DNA of 64,000 nucleotides from Agapetus fuscipes. Lineage: Eukaryota > Arthropoda > Insecta > Trichoptera > Glossosomatidae. A program made the translations under genes and the position numbers. This document shows, in pieces, positions 40,243 to 50,397 of this stretch; within the stretch, counting starts at the first letter, position 1; each line of letters opens with the position of its first letter. The notes under the pieces are model-generated. The model worked only from the letters and a program-made list of their open reading frames with translations. It did no database searches and had not been told where the DNA came from. The DNA is taken from assembly GCA_951799405.1 (NCBI GenBank), contig OX637343.1:8122001-8186000 (forward strand), in the 5' to 3' direction.

Positions 40243-40505
40243 CAATGAAATATCACCACTTTATAGATAAAGCTGAATAAGTGCTGATTCACTGATTTGT
40301 GAAATTGTGGATAAAACATTTTATTGCGTGTAACTTTTTATAGTAAGTAAGTGAACTAATTATAACGAAGTGCTCATGAAAAACTTCTAAACTGCACGAT
40401 TTTCACACTCCTTTATTGTTTTATCTTATCGAAAAGGTGCATTTATCTGAGAATCCAATGTTAGCTTAATATGTCACTTATTCAGTTTTACCTTTAAGGT
40501 ATTGA
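40243..40505 (+). mobile_element. Family D MITE-like repeat, best copy
   Basis: The ends are inverted (AAAGCTGAATAAGTGCTG and CACTTATTCAGTTTTACCTT). The interior matches 26030 and 60066. Confidence 0.65.
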
Positions 40506-40519
40506 TATACTCATAATGT

Positions 40520-40738
40520 GAAAGTACATATTTTTTAAAAACACAAAGTTTTATTTTCGCAGATTGAGCATTTACTTCATCTCAAGTACTTTTGACTTGC
40601 TTACGTCATTTTCAAGAGGACACTCTTACAAAATTGACAAAACCAACACCATATAGAAATAGAAAAAAATTAAATATCTTCTCATAAAAATCAATTTTCA
40701 GTGTGTAAATAACACAAACTCTAAAAAGTTTATTCATA
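40520..40738 (+). repeat. Family C repeat
   Basis: CATCTCAAGTACTTTTGACT and ACACAAACTCTAAAAAGTTT mark the family. Confidence 0.6.
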
Positions 40739-40994
40739 ATGTGTTTCTAAGTGTATTTTTTATGGTTCATTTAACAACTGTGTTGTAGAGAAGAACGGGT
40801 TTCTCTGCATTTCATCAAAGTCGTATCCGACCCCATAGAAGATGTGTTTCTTCTACAACAAAGAAGAAAAAACTGAATTTGCCAGAAAAAAATATTTTGT
40901 CCCTCGTGATCGAGGATTGTAGTTACAAGAGGTGAACTTTTATGATTCATCAACAGATTGCGCAAAAGATCTATTTGTGTAAAATGTACGAATG

Positions 40995-41409
40995 CAGGCC
41001 CGGATTAAGGGCGGTTCGAGCGGTGCGACCGAACCAGGGCCCCTGCGTCCTAGGGGCCCCAAAACATTACAGAAAAATACAATACAAAGAATTTTTCGGC
41101 ATAAATTTGTTCTGGGGTCCAGGTTTTTAAGGCATTCACGACCAAGGGCCCCCCCAAGGACTATAGAAATTAGATTTTAAGAAAACATTTACTTTTTTTG
41201 GATCCTTATCAAAATGGGCCTCCGAAAACTACATATTTTTTACAAAAAGGAAAAGACGAAGCTCCTTTCAACAAGTGTTATAGACATCCTCAACAGGTTT
41301 CCCAACAAATATGTATTTTTGGTGGGCGTCTGGAGAGGGGGAGGGGGGAGTTGTGGGGCCCCCTGACTTTCCCCGCACCAGGGCCCCCAGTAGTCTTAAT
41401 CCGGGCCTG
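40995..41409. mobile_element. hAT-like nonautonomous element, 415 bp, perfect 8-bp duplication
   Basis: Perfect 15-bp inverted ends (CAGGCCCGGATTAAG and CTTAATCCGGGCCTG) are flanked by TACGAATG at 40987-40994 and 41410-41417. No transposase frame is present. A diverged relative is seen near 37500-37600. Confidence 0.92.
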
Positions 41410-41417
41410 TACGAATG

Positions 41418-41844
41418 GTATTGCATTGTTTGTCTTACGTTTAAATGATAGGTAAGACCATGGATGTGAATATTATTATATTATTTGTCAATAAATAGTA
41501 TTGTTATACATAAATGAACCGAATGACAACATTCCTGTGTAATTAGGTACTTAAAAGAGATATTATACTAATATATTGTTAAAAAGCACGAGATTAAATA
41601 TTATAACTAACTTATTTGTAATTTGTAATTTTTTAAGGTTTTTTTGTTACCGTAATGATAGATGAAAACACTGAAATGTACATTTTGTGAATAGCTCATT
41701 GCTTGATTTTAAGAAAAAAAACCTCAAAATCTAAATAATATAATAAGGTAAAAAATAAGTTACTTTAAATAGTGAATACCTTCTCACAAAGTAATGGAGT
41801 TCACACATTCAAAATATTCCTCGATTATGTGATGTCAGGATCTC
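41418..41844. other. AT-rich sequence, no feature recognised
   Basis: Nothing coding or repeated was recognised. Confidence 0.4.
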
Positions 41845-42181
41845 TGACAAGTTGGTCGCAGATCCCCCATCCACAGGCAGCTCGGCCATAGACAAATCGG
41901 TCACACAGCAGATCGTCCACACAACATTTCGGTCAACGACATTTCGGTCACATACAATATGTGGTCCACAGAAAGCTCCATCTCTGATAACAACAATTAA
42001 AACTACAGTAATTATAAAAAGTGAGGGAGACACAGTTGTCTGAGCTGGAGCTGTCTGAGCTGGAGCTGTCTGTGGACCGTATATTATCTGTGACCAAAAT
42101 GTCGTTGACTGAAAAGTCATGTGCATAAACTGTAGTGTGACCGATTTATCCATGGCCGAGCTGTCAGTGGATGGGTTGTCT
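41845..42181. mobile_element. Long inverted-repeat element
   Basis: CAGCTCGGCCATAGACAAAT and TTTCGGTCAACGACATTTCG at the left pair with GGCCGAGCTGTCAGTGG and GTGACCAAAATGTCGTTGAC at the right. The arms are about 110 bp with mismatches. A short duplicated piece (GTCTGAGCTGGAGCT) lies at the centre. Confidence 0.65.
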
Positions 42182-42349
42182 ATATATGTATTAGAAAACC
42201 CTGTACTATATTTCCAATATTATTGTAAATTGAGATAGATGTAATTATCATAAGTACATTATGCATTTTGTAAGAATTTGAAAAGAAATAAATCAATATA
42301 ATGAAATTAAATAAAACACCCTGTTTCATTTCTTGTTTGGTCGACAGCT

Positions 42350-42480
42350 TATTTGATACAGTGCTTGCGTTCTAGCCCCGCCACAATGTCAGAATTGATT
42401 TCCCATTGGATTTTTCTATAAGCTCGAATCCTAGTAATTTATTCAGCCTTGTGTTATAACTTTTGACCTGTAAGGTCTAC
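42350..42480 (+). mobile_element. SINE2, degenerate
   Basis: GGTCGACAGCTTATTTGATA, AATTGATTTCCCATTGG and TATTCAGCCTTGTG follow SINE2 order. Confidence 0.45.
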
Positions 42481-42605
42481 TTTTATTTAAAAAATCAGCA
42501 ATGAGATCCTGCTCCTTGTTGGTGAATCTTGGTGAAAGAGATCACAGGGGTGGAAGTCTCGCCGACCGTCAATAGATCTTATTGTATCCATTTGAAGATG
42601 GGACG

Positions 42606-42713
42606 GAAGATAGGAGGATAAAATATGGCGGTGTATCAACAGCTGATCCATTGTTCATGGAGCAACGATCAGCTGTTCGGGCACCGCAATGTTTTATTCC
42701 GTCCTATCTTCCA
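42606..42713. repeat. Inverted-repeat hairpin, about 30-bp arms
   Basis: GGAAGATAGGAGGATAAAAT and its near-complement at 42690-42713 enclose a second pair around CAGCTGATCC / GATCAGCTG. Confidence 0.6.
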
Positions 42714-42754
42714 ATAGCTCCTCGGGATTTACAGATATTAAAAAAATAGACGCG

Positions 42755-42900
42755 TTTGGAATACATAGTTGTGATGATGGACCCAAAAAGTTGCGGGACA
42801 CTAGGAAGCCTCAGATTAAGGTGGCTGGACGGAGTAGTGGCAGACTGCCGTGTGGTAGGAGTATGGGATTGGAGGAGGAAGGCGTTACACTTACACAGGC
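42755..42900 (+). pseudogene. Non-LTR retrotransposon C-terminal tail fragment
   Basis: In one frame LDGVVADCRVVGVWDWRRKA follows remains of a GRPKLRW-like segment, as in the tails of insect LINE proteins. Confidence 0.5.
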
Positions 42901-42954
42901 AGTGTTGTCTCCATTTGATCATTGAGACCTAGACCCACCTCATGCTATTGTTCA

Positions 42955-43165
42955 CGATAATCTAAATCTGAGTTGCAAACATATATTAATAAAACATTTA
43001 AGATTCATATTAAACAAGCAGACACGTGTAAGTTCACGCTTACTAATGTTGTATGTGAACTTACAACATAAGCCCTGCAACTCTTGCTTTGGTTTGCTTG
43101 ATTGGCAAAGAAAACCATTTTTTGCAGTATGGGTGGTCGGCCTCATACCAACCTTTAAACCAAGG
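42955..43165 (-). repeat. REP-E copy
   Basis: Reverse-oriented REP-E with a small deletion in the core; ends at TAATCTAAATCTGAGTTGCA. Confidence 0.75.
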
Positions 43166-43334
43166 AACTGATGATGAAAATCATTTTATTTTTGTCTTCA
43201 GAGTATTATTCTTGCAAAAAAATAGTTCCTAAGTAGGTACTAGGAAGATACAAAAAACTTGTATGTTTTTAATTTAAAGTACAGTTATACCTTCTTATAT
43301 TATGATCAGATAATGCATTGGCGTACCCATTTTT

Positions 43335-43575
43335 AATAATCTATAATCTAAGTTGCGTATATAGGTATATCACATTTAAGATTTATATTAAATGTATTTC
43401 CACAAGCAGACACGTATGAGTTTGTGCTTAAACATGCCGTGTGTGAACCTACAATATAAAACCCAATCTCAAATGAGCTTGTCGACCTTCCCTGAAACAG
43501 AGGTGACATTGGCAAAGTGAACAATTTTTACAGTATGGGGGGTCAGCCTCATACCAACCTGTAAGTCAAGGAATA
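43335..43575 (-). repeat. REP-E copy
   Basis: Reverse-oriented, near full length, with CTTCCCTGAAACAGAGGTGA and TAATCTAAGTTGCGTATA. Confidence 0.8.
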
Positions 43576-43704
43576 ATAACCCAGGTTATTAATAATCCAA
43601 AAAGTAAAAAAAAAAAAAGGATAGAGGCCTATGTTTAACAGGAAAAAGAGCTGACAGATCAAGTAATTAAGTAATGATGTATTTATTATCTTTATATTAC
43701 TGTG

Positions 43705-43855
43705 TAAAGGCGTACCCGCAGGATCAAAATTAGGGGGGAAGGCATGGTCGTAAAATGGTCAATCAAAATTTTTAATAATGATTTAGATTTTTTTTTACTT
43801 CCAGGGTAGGGCAGCTGCCCCCCCTGCCCCTTCCTGGGTACCCCCATGATGCTGT
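43705..43855. repeat. Family G short repeat
   Basis: GGCATGGTCGTAAAATGG and GGGCAGCTGCCCCCCCTGCC match the copy at 8515-8695. Confidence 0.65.
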
Positions 43856-44193
43856 GTTCGACAGAACTGGGACAACAGTGTGCCTCATTAAATGGTTAGT
43901 TTCTATTAGGTACTCTATATTATATAACTCAATGGTTGCGCTACTGCTTGTGCCGAATTTGATATCAACAATCATGCAAAAAAAACATGAATGAAATTTA
44001 TTTTTGTATGTTATGCAGACAGGTCCGTTGCTTTTAAAGAACAACCAATATACCTGTAACATCACATTATTATAAACTCTGCACAGACTCTGAATATTAT
44101 ATACCTACGTGTTGTCAAAAGAAGTTACAAGAAGACGTCATGATTCATACAAATATATGCGGGTGACGTAAACTGGAGTGGAATGAAAAAAAA

Positions 44194-44600
44194 GGGTAAT
44201 TTCACGTATTGTTTTTATTTTATAAAATGACAGACTACCTTTTAAAAAATGCATCTGCGTTTGTAAACAAATAATATCTGGCTTAGTTTTTAAACTACAG
44301 CTCGGTAAAATTCGCCCATTTTCGATTTCCGCTAAAACAGCTCATTTTTTATTTAGGCGGATGTGACGTCAATGGATCTCACATTGTATGGAGTGTACCG
44401 TTAGGTTTTCTAAGACCGATGGATCCATCTACGTAATTTTGACGTCACAGCGTGTTTCTTCGGCCTCACTGCGTTTTGACGGTATTCAAATTCTCGACAT
44501 TTTATTTTTGAAAATTATCAATGATATCTTTATTTTCACTACCTATATAAAAAATATAATGGTTGTGATCCTTGAAATGTACTCTACACTATTTTTTTGT
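44194..44600 (-). mobile_element. MITE-B, one end intact
   Basis: It starts GGGTAATTTCACG and contains the interior of the 27893 copy in inverse orientation (GATGGATCCATCTACGTAAT). The far end is not recognisable, and MITE-A lies just beyond it. Confidence 0.65.
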
Positions 44601-44616
44601 ATATACCTACGGGTAG

Positions 44617-44900
44617 GGGGCTGTCCATATATTACGTCATTTGCATTAAGGGGGGGGAGTCTGGTCTGCGGATGATGGCAAATGATGTACGAGTACCAAA
44701 AGTGACGTCGTTCTTGTAAATACCAATTTCTATAAAATATACAAAATATTATGTGAGTAATATAACATTATTAATTATTAAGCTCATCCATTATTACAGC
44801 AAGAGGGGGAGGGGGTCATTAGATAATGACTATAGGATGATTGTAAGGGTGGGGGGTCGAAAATCGGCCAAAATCGATGACGTAATTTATGGACGGCCCC
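44617..44900 (-). mobile_element. MITE-A, 284 bp, TAG target duplication
   Basis: Ends GGGGCTGTCCATATATTACG and (complement) GGGGCCGTCCATAAATTACG are flanked by TAG at 44614-44616 and 44901-44903. Confidence 0.85.
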
Positions 44901-45379
44901 TAGGTAGAATTGAATTTTGTAAATACTTTTTTTTTTATATTTTGTATTGTTTGTGTATTAACACTGTGAAAATTCATTTTGTTTCAATTTATAATTTTTG
45001 GATGAAATTTTTCAAGCAAAACACTGTTTATTTCCACTATAGACTTTATTTAAAAGATTAAAATCTTTAAAACAAAATTACGAACGTTTTCGACCTAGAA
45101 GGTCATCATCAGGTATCCTTTTAATAAAATAAACTTTTTTTTTTCATAAAAATAGCAGCATCCGGTTTTTGTCGGTGCAGCGGGAGTAAAAGTAATCGCT
45201 TACTGATTCTTTACTTACATTCTGAAACTTGAGGTCTACACATTGCAAAACACAAAAAATGTGACGTCACACGATGAGATGCTAAGGCAAAGGCTAACTA
45301 ATAAATTGTTGAATTATCTAAATTTCCGTCAGTAACATATTAGGTATACTATACCAAACTACACTTATACTAACTAAAC

Positions 45380-45530
45380 TAAAGACTGGCCACCAAAGGT
45401 TCATCCACCAAACACACAGCATCTGGGTCTTGCTTGAGAATTGGCGTGTCTACAGCCACGACCAATCTCGCAAAGGACTTTTGAGGTAGGTATGATTTAC
45501 ACAAAAACAGCGCTCATAAGGAAATTAAAT
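45380..45530 (+). mobile_element. SINE1a, 5' truncated
   Basis: GGCCACCAAAGGTTCATCCA, TCTTGCTTGAGAATTGGCG and the tail with ACACAAAAACAGCGCTCA are present. Confidence 0.65.
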
Positions 45531-45569
45531 ATCCTATTAAATATTTCTATCTGACTATTTTTGCGTAAA

Positions 45570-45700
45570 TTCCCCTCGATTGCATACATCGAAAAAAACT
45601 AAAGAGTGCCATCGTATAATTCATACATTTTAGATTTACGCAATTGAGGTGAGATTCAAGCAATGTTTTATACTCAGAGTACAGATTCGCTTCCATAGAA
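45570..45700. repeat. Family H inverted-repeat fragment
   Basis: CCCCTCGATTGCATACATCG and GATTTACGCAATTGAGGTG resemble the arms at 21722-21860. Confidence 0.45.
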
Positions 45701-46124
45701 AAAGTTTTACCTTGCATTCAACGTGTTTATAGAGAGAGACTACAAACATAAGTAAACAGCTATACGTAAACAGAAATGTGAGCAGCTATAATATATTTCA
45801 GTTAGTTGAGAAATGTGAAAGTGGGTACACGTGAGGTGACACACACTTACTAACATCGGAAAGTCCGGCGGAGTGAACTAAATAATTACCATACAAACAA
45901 GAACTAAGCAATTAAAATATTAATCTAGTACGGTCAGTGTGCGACATCAAATTACTAAAATACAATATCAAGTGAGTGTTGCTCCTTTTTTATTTAGTTC
46001 AAATTAAAAAAAAATAGGGAATCTGGAAGGGCCGAACCGGATGCGAGAAATACCACTTTTTATAAGTTTTTTATTTTTAATTTTGAAGAGATTACGAAAG
46101 CATGTCAATAATATATATTTATCT

Positions 46125-46368
46125 ATAATCTAAGTTGCAAAGAGAAGATATATTCACATCCAAAATGAATATTAAATGCATGCACACAAACAGGCACGTT
46201 TAAGTTCGTGTTTACAAATGCTGCATGTGTAGGTACTTACAAATTCAAATCCAGAACCCTGCATTTTTTGTCGACCGTCTCTGAAACAGGGGCGACATTG
46301 GGAAAGTGAAACATTTTTTACAGTATGGGTGGTCTGCCTCATACCAACAGATAAGTCAAGGAATATAA
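46125..46368 (-). repeat. REP-E copy
   Basis: Reverse-oriented, near full length, with GAAACAGGGGCGACATTGG and a TAATCTAAGTTGCAAAG end. Confidence 0.8.
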
Positions 46369-46604
46369 CAAAATAATTTATTATCATGTTGTACCTATTA
46401 TGTGTATCCCTGTTTCGAGTCGCAGAATCCAATGCCAAAATAACCGTGATGACCGCAGATCTTTGATAGAAGTGGCACCAAAAAAAGAAGAAGAAATATT
46501 TTTATTTTAAAAAAATACGTGTGCGCCTACAAGGTACGCAGCGAAACTTTGAGTCGAATTTTTGTCCATCAGGAAAATCAAGTGGCTCCTTTTTTATTTT
46601 TCAT

Positions 46605-46810
46605 TCATTTAATTGCAGTGGTACACTCCACTGCTAAGATCCATTGACGTCACATCCGCCTAAATAAAAAAAATGACCTGTTTTACCGGAAATCGAAAAT
46701 AGGCGAATTTTACAGAGCTATAATTTAAAAATTAAGCCAGATATTATTTTTTTTAAACGCAGATGTATTTTTTAATTTTATGAAATTAAATAAAAAAGTG
46801 AAATTACCCT
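46605..46810 (+). mobile_element. Internally deleted MITE-B derivative
   Basis: The 5' terminal AATTGCAGTGGTA is joined to the internal CCATTGACGTCACATCCGCC and continues to the terminal GTGAAATTACCC. It carries the empty CCGGAAATCG site that MITE-A occupies in the 27893 copy. Confidence 0.65.
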
Positions 46811-46814
46811 AATA

Positions 46815-47010
46815 TGCTCTTTGCTGGGTGAAAAATTCATATCTTAGGTACCTTTACCAAAGACCTGTCACAAAAGGTCCATCCAGCCTTACAGCAGCTG
46901 GATCTTGCTTGAGAATTGGCACTTTTTACAGAGATGACCAAGCTCGCAGAGGGCTCTTGAGGTGTGATATACACAAAAACAGCGCTCACCAAATAAATCA
47001 TCCTAATAGT
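46815..47010 (+). mobile_element. SINE1a, 5' truncated
   Basis: It begins within the body (GCTGGGTGAAAAATTCATA) and runs to the tail CACCAAATAAATCATCC. Confidence 0.75.
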
Positions 47011-47019
47011 ATTTATAAT

Positions 47020-47240
47020 TGGTCTAATACACATACAAACATTGCTCATTTGAAATTACTTCTGATGGACATAAGACAAACAAGCACTAAAGGGACAAAA
47101 TCAAATCTGTGTTTTCATTCTAGAAAACCAAAAGAACCCCAAAAATATAACAATATGAATATACCTATTGAAAGAGGTGTGCATGTATAGAAAATATTAA
47201 AAGAATGAAGGAAATTCAGAGGTTCTGGCCACCTCGATAG
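47020..47240 (+). pseudogene. Possible LINE remnant
   Basis: AAGACAAACAAGCACT and its surroundings recur at 59440-59490, and GGTTCTGGCCACCTC recurs at 18950. The coding phrase LLLMDIRQTSTKGTK may be a reverse transcriptase C-terminal remnant. Confidence 0.35.
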
Positions 47241-47309
47241 ATTTACATTGTTAAAAATGAAATTTAAATTAACCTTTAAAATATGGAATAGTTAAAATAT
47301 GAAATGTTC

Positions 47310-47565
47310 CTTGACTTAAAGGTTAGTAGGTATGCGGCTGACCACCCATGCTGTAAAAAATGGTTCACTTTGCCAATGTCACCGCTGTTTCAGGGAAGGA
47401 CGGCAAGAGTTGCAGGGTGTAAGTCCATTTGAGATTTGGGTTTGTACCTACATATGTTGTAGGTTTACATGTGGCATGTGCAAGTGCGAGCTTATATGTG
47501 TCTGCTTGTGAGAATGTATATAATGTGAATCCCCAATGTTACATATCTTTGCAACTTAGATAAGA
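47310..47565 (+). repeat. REP-E copy
   Basis: Near full length, from TTCCTTGACTTAAAGGTTAG to TTTGCAACTTAGATAAGATT. Confidence 0.8.
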
Positions 47566-47784
47566 TTGATGTTTAGTTCTGAACAGGATCAGAATGGTAG
47601 TAGAATAATTATTATAAAGATCTGCCCACATTTCATAATGTTATTCAGAGAGAAAGTCTTTCTCAGAAGGCTTGTACACATGGCTGTACAAACAGGACAG
47701 CCAATCATTATTATAATGACAAATTAACTGACATAAAAAATAATATTTCTCTTCTTTGGAATGTATTCTTAGGAATATGAGTAG

Positions 47785-47890
47785 TTGTGTTGCAACTTTT
47801 GCCGACCTTCCCTGAAATAGGGGTGACATTGGCAAAGTGAACCATTTTTCTACAGTTTGTGTGGTCAGCCTCATACCAACCTATAAGTTT
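47785..47890 (-). repeat. REP-E 5' fragment
   Basis: Contains CTTCCCTGAAATAGGGGTGA and the reversed opening motif ending at about 47887. Confidence 0.7.
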
Positions 47891-48235
47891 TTTTTTTTTT
47901 TTTTAAGTTTGGCACTTCATCCATATTGGACGATTGCTGCCATGTTACAAACATAAATATTTTAGAAGATCCTGTAAGTTAAGGAATACAAATAATAAAT
48001 AACATTAAGGTATGAAACAACAACAGAACCGTAAAAGTAAATCTATACATAAAAGTCAACTACCCGGCTCGAGGGAATGAAACATCTGCAGACAGAATTA
48101 AGTACTGCAAATAGAACATGGTCTAACGTGAGAAAAACTCTATCAGTTATTTCAATAACTAAAAATGTTGAATTAATAAGCCGCCAACATTATAACATAT
48201 TAAATTATAAATATTTACTACAAAATCATTTCAGG

Positions 48236-48402
48236 ATGTCAAAGCTGTTGCTGTATGCGTGTTTGGTGATTGTGTATGCGTCCACCGCATCCTCAGATGA
48301 AGATCAAGGATCCTCTTCATCATCCCCCTGGTGTGGAGATCCTCCTGCAGGACCCTGGAGTGTCCTGCTAGAGGACTGGGCTGTGGGAACCGGAGAACAC
48401 AG
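48236..48402 (+). CDS. C-type lectin exon 1: signal peptide
   Basis: The acceptor TTTCAG|G directly precedes the ATG. The first 20 residues (MSKLLLYACLVIVYASTASS) are a typical signal peptide. They are followed by an acidic Ser-rich stretch and WCGDPPAGPW. The exon ends with two bases of an Arg codon at the donor AG|GTCTTT, which is a weak site. The exact phase match with the exon at 56512 supports it. If not spliced, the frame stops at 48487. Confidence 0.75.
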
Positions 48403-48569
48403 GTCTTTATATCACATTAACCTGCGCTCTCGGGAAGTTTACAACATTATAAGACAGGTTTTATCTCAATGCTGGTGCTATGAATGAGATTTTAATTGTT
48501 TTAGTAATTAGGTGCTTGTGTTAGACATAGGTAAGAGTAGTGGGTTCAATTTTAGGCAGCATCACTTTT

Positions 48570-48692
48570 TTGAGTTTGTATATTGTAGGTCCACATGCGG
48601 CATGTGTGAGCAAGAAATTATGCGTGTCTGCTTGTGGGAATGCATTTATTAAGAATCGTAAATGATACATATCTTTGCAACTTAGATTTAGA
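48570..48692 (+). repeat. REP-E 3' half
   Basis: TGTAGGTCCACATGCGGCAT and TTTGCAACTTAGATTTAGAT mark the 3' half. Confidence 0.7.
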
Positions 48693-48737
48693 TCACAGTT
48701 AAACACAACAAAGCTACTCATGTAACACAGTGTAACT

Positions 48738-48975
48738 ACAGTGTAACTTCTTGCCGCGTTTTCCCCAAAGGGGTCGCATGTGGAGAGTGAATCTTTTTAT
48801 TTTTACAGAAAAGGAAATCGGGCTTACCCCAATTACTTCAGTTGAAGTGGGGTCTAAGTAAACTTTGCCGGTGTTTGATTTTAGGTTTGAAATAAGCACC
48901 CAATGGAAAATCATTTCTGACAGACTCGTTGGGATTCAAACCCGAGCTCTCGGCATGGAATGCAAGCACTCTCTT
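48738..48975 (-). mobile_element. SINE2, minus strand, internally deleted
   Basis: It runs from the 3' end (GTGTAACTTCTTGCCGCGTT) to the B box and the head GAGTGCTTGCATTCCATGCC. Confidence 0.75.
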
Positions 48976-49084
48976 GCTTAAATAGAAAAAAAAATATGAA
49001 AACTAAATCAGTCACTGTTGTATTTTTCATTAGTTTTTTCTATTCCACAATCTAAATGAGTGAGTTATCGATCAGACTAAAAAA

Positions 49085-49258
49085 TAATCAAATACACTCT
49101 TTGCTGGGTTGAAAAATTCCAACTGTTCATCAAAGGTCCAACCAGCCTCACAGCAACTAGGTCTAACTTGAGATTGGCATTTTCTACGGCGACAACTAAG
49201 CTTGAAGAGGGATCTTCAAGTGAGATTCATACAAAAAAGCCCACAAAAAATAAACTAT
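49085..49258 (+). mobile_element. SINE1a, 5' truncated and diverged
   Basis: TTGCTGGGTTGAAAAATTCC, GTCCAACCAGCCTCACAGCA and the tail TTCAAGTGAGATTCATACA are present. LTR element 2 starts directly behind its tail. Confidence 0.7.
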
Positions 49259-49263
49259 TGTAT

Positions 49264-49736
49264 TGTTATGTAAATATAAATATTGAAATAAGTATGGGTA
49301 GTTATAGTTATAAGAGTCCTCATAGGTATAGGTAGGTAGGATCGATAATTGTGTATAAGTGTAGAATTCTCTAGGCTAAGTAGGTACTTGTTATAATTAT
49401 AGGAATTCTGTATTACATTTGTAGGTAGGATTTTGGTTGTATCTCTAGGTAGTACGTGAAGCGTCGAGAAGTAATAATTACTCTGGAACCGTCTGGCGAC
49501 TTTAGTTCTGGATCATACTGCTCTGAAGAGTATAAAGGTGCGAATGGCCTGCAGAGCGGGCCAGTATCATAGCGACTAACAAACACATCGAAGCCATCTG
49601 ATCAGTGAACCGAAACCAATGGAATAATCGAGAAAGTAGTGTGAAAATAAATTTTGTAACTGTGTAAAATAAATAACTATTGAAGAAGACCTGTGTATTT
49701 TTAATTTGAAGACAATTGAACCCTAATTTCGTAACA
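49264..49736 (+). repeat. 5' LTR of element 2
   Basis: It contains a TATA-like TATAAAG at 49531 and AATAAA near 49665, as expected for promoter and polyadenylation functions. Confidence 0.95.
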
Positions 49737-49738
49737 AT

Positions 49739-49754
49739 TGGCGTCAGGTGCGGA
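49739..49754 (+). promoter_or_regulatory. Putative primer binding site of element 2
   Basis: TGGCGTCAGGTGCGG lies two bases after the LTR and begins with the TGG expected from a tRNA CCA end. It resembles tRNA-Leu-type sites, but I cannot assign the tRNA with certainty. Confidence 0.55.
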
Positions 49755-50397
49755 ATTGTCAAGAAAAATTAAGATCTTCTGTCTAAAAATAAATAAAATA
49801 AATTAAATAAGTGTTAAAATGAACTTTATTCAAATTGAACTTTGTGTGAACTGACTTTTGTGAAAACAAGTGTTTAAATAAATTTTTGTTAAAAGAAAAG
49901 ACGCAAAAGCAAGTTGCTTATAAATTCTGGAACATCATATGGAACATAATTCTGGACATAACATAATGACTATTTTACCGCATTGAGAAAGTCATCAAAT
50001 TGGACCATAGTTTTTTTATTATTGTGTGTGATTAAAAAAAAAAAAAAAAAAAAAAAAATCTTGAAAAATATTACAAAAGAACGTTCCAGATTCATCAAGA
50101 AAAAGTTTTTGAATAACTATCCTTTGTTTACAAGTGTGTGAATGTACATTAAGTACCTACCTGTGTGTTTGAAAGACTTGAGACGAAATAAATAATTATG
50201 TACTATCAGACATTATTATGTTAAAAATATTGGTGATTTAAAAATAAATATTAAAAGACAGTACCTACCAATCAGTGTAATCAGATAAATTATTATTTTG
50301 CTAAAGTACGTATTCAAAACAGCTATATATATAAAACTCAAAACTTGTATTAAATAAATTTAAAAATATTTTTGTTTTGAAGTAAATTTTGAAAAAA

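Noticed and set aside
44388..45061. Open frames near 44.4-45.0 kb
   Set aside because: They lie across MITE-B and MITE-A copies, which are noncoding and repeated elsewhere without the frame being kept.
48403..48487. Lectin exon 1 read-through as a short complete protein of about 83 residues
   Set aside because: Possible, but the phase match to the exon at 56512 and the missing rest of the protein favour splicing; kept as a caveat in the exon entry.
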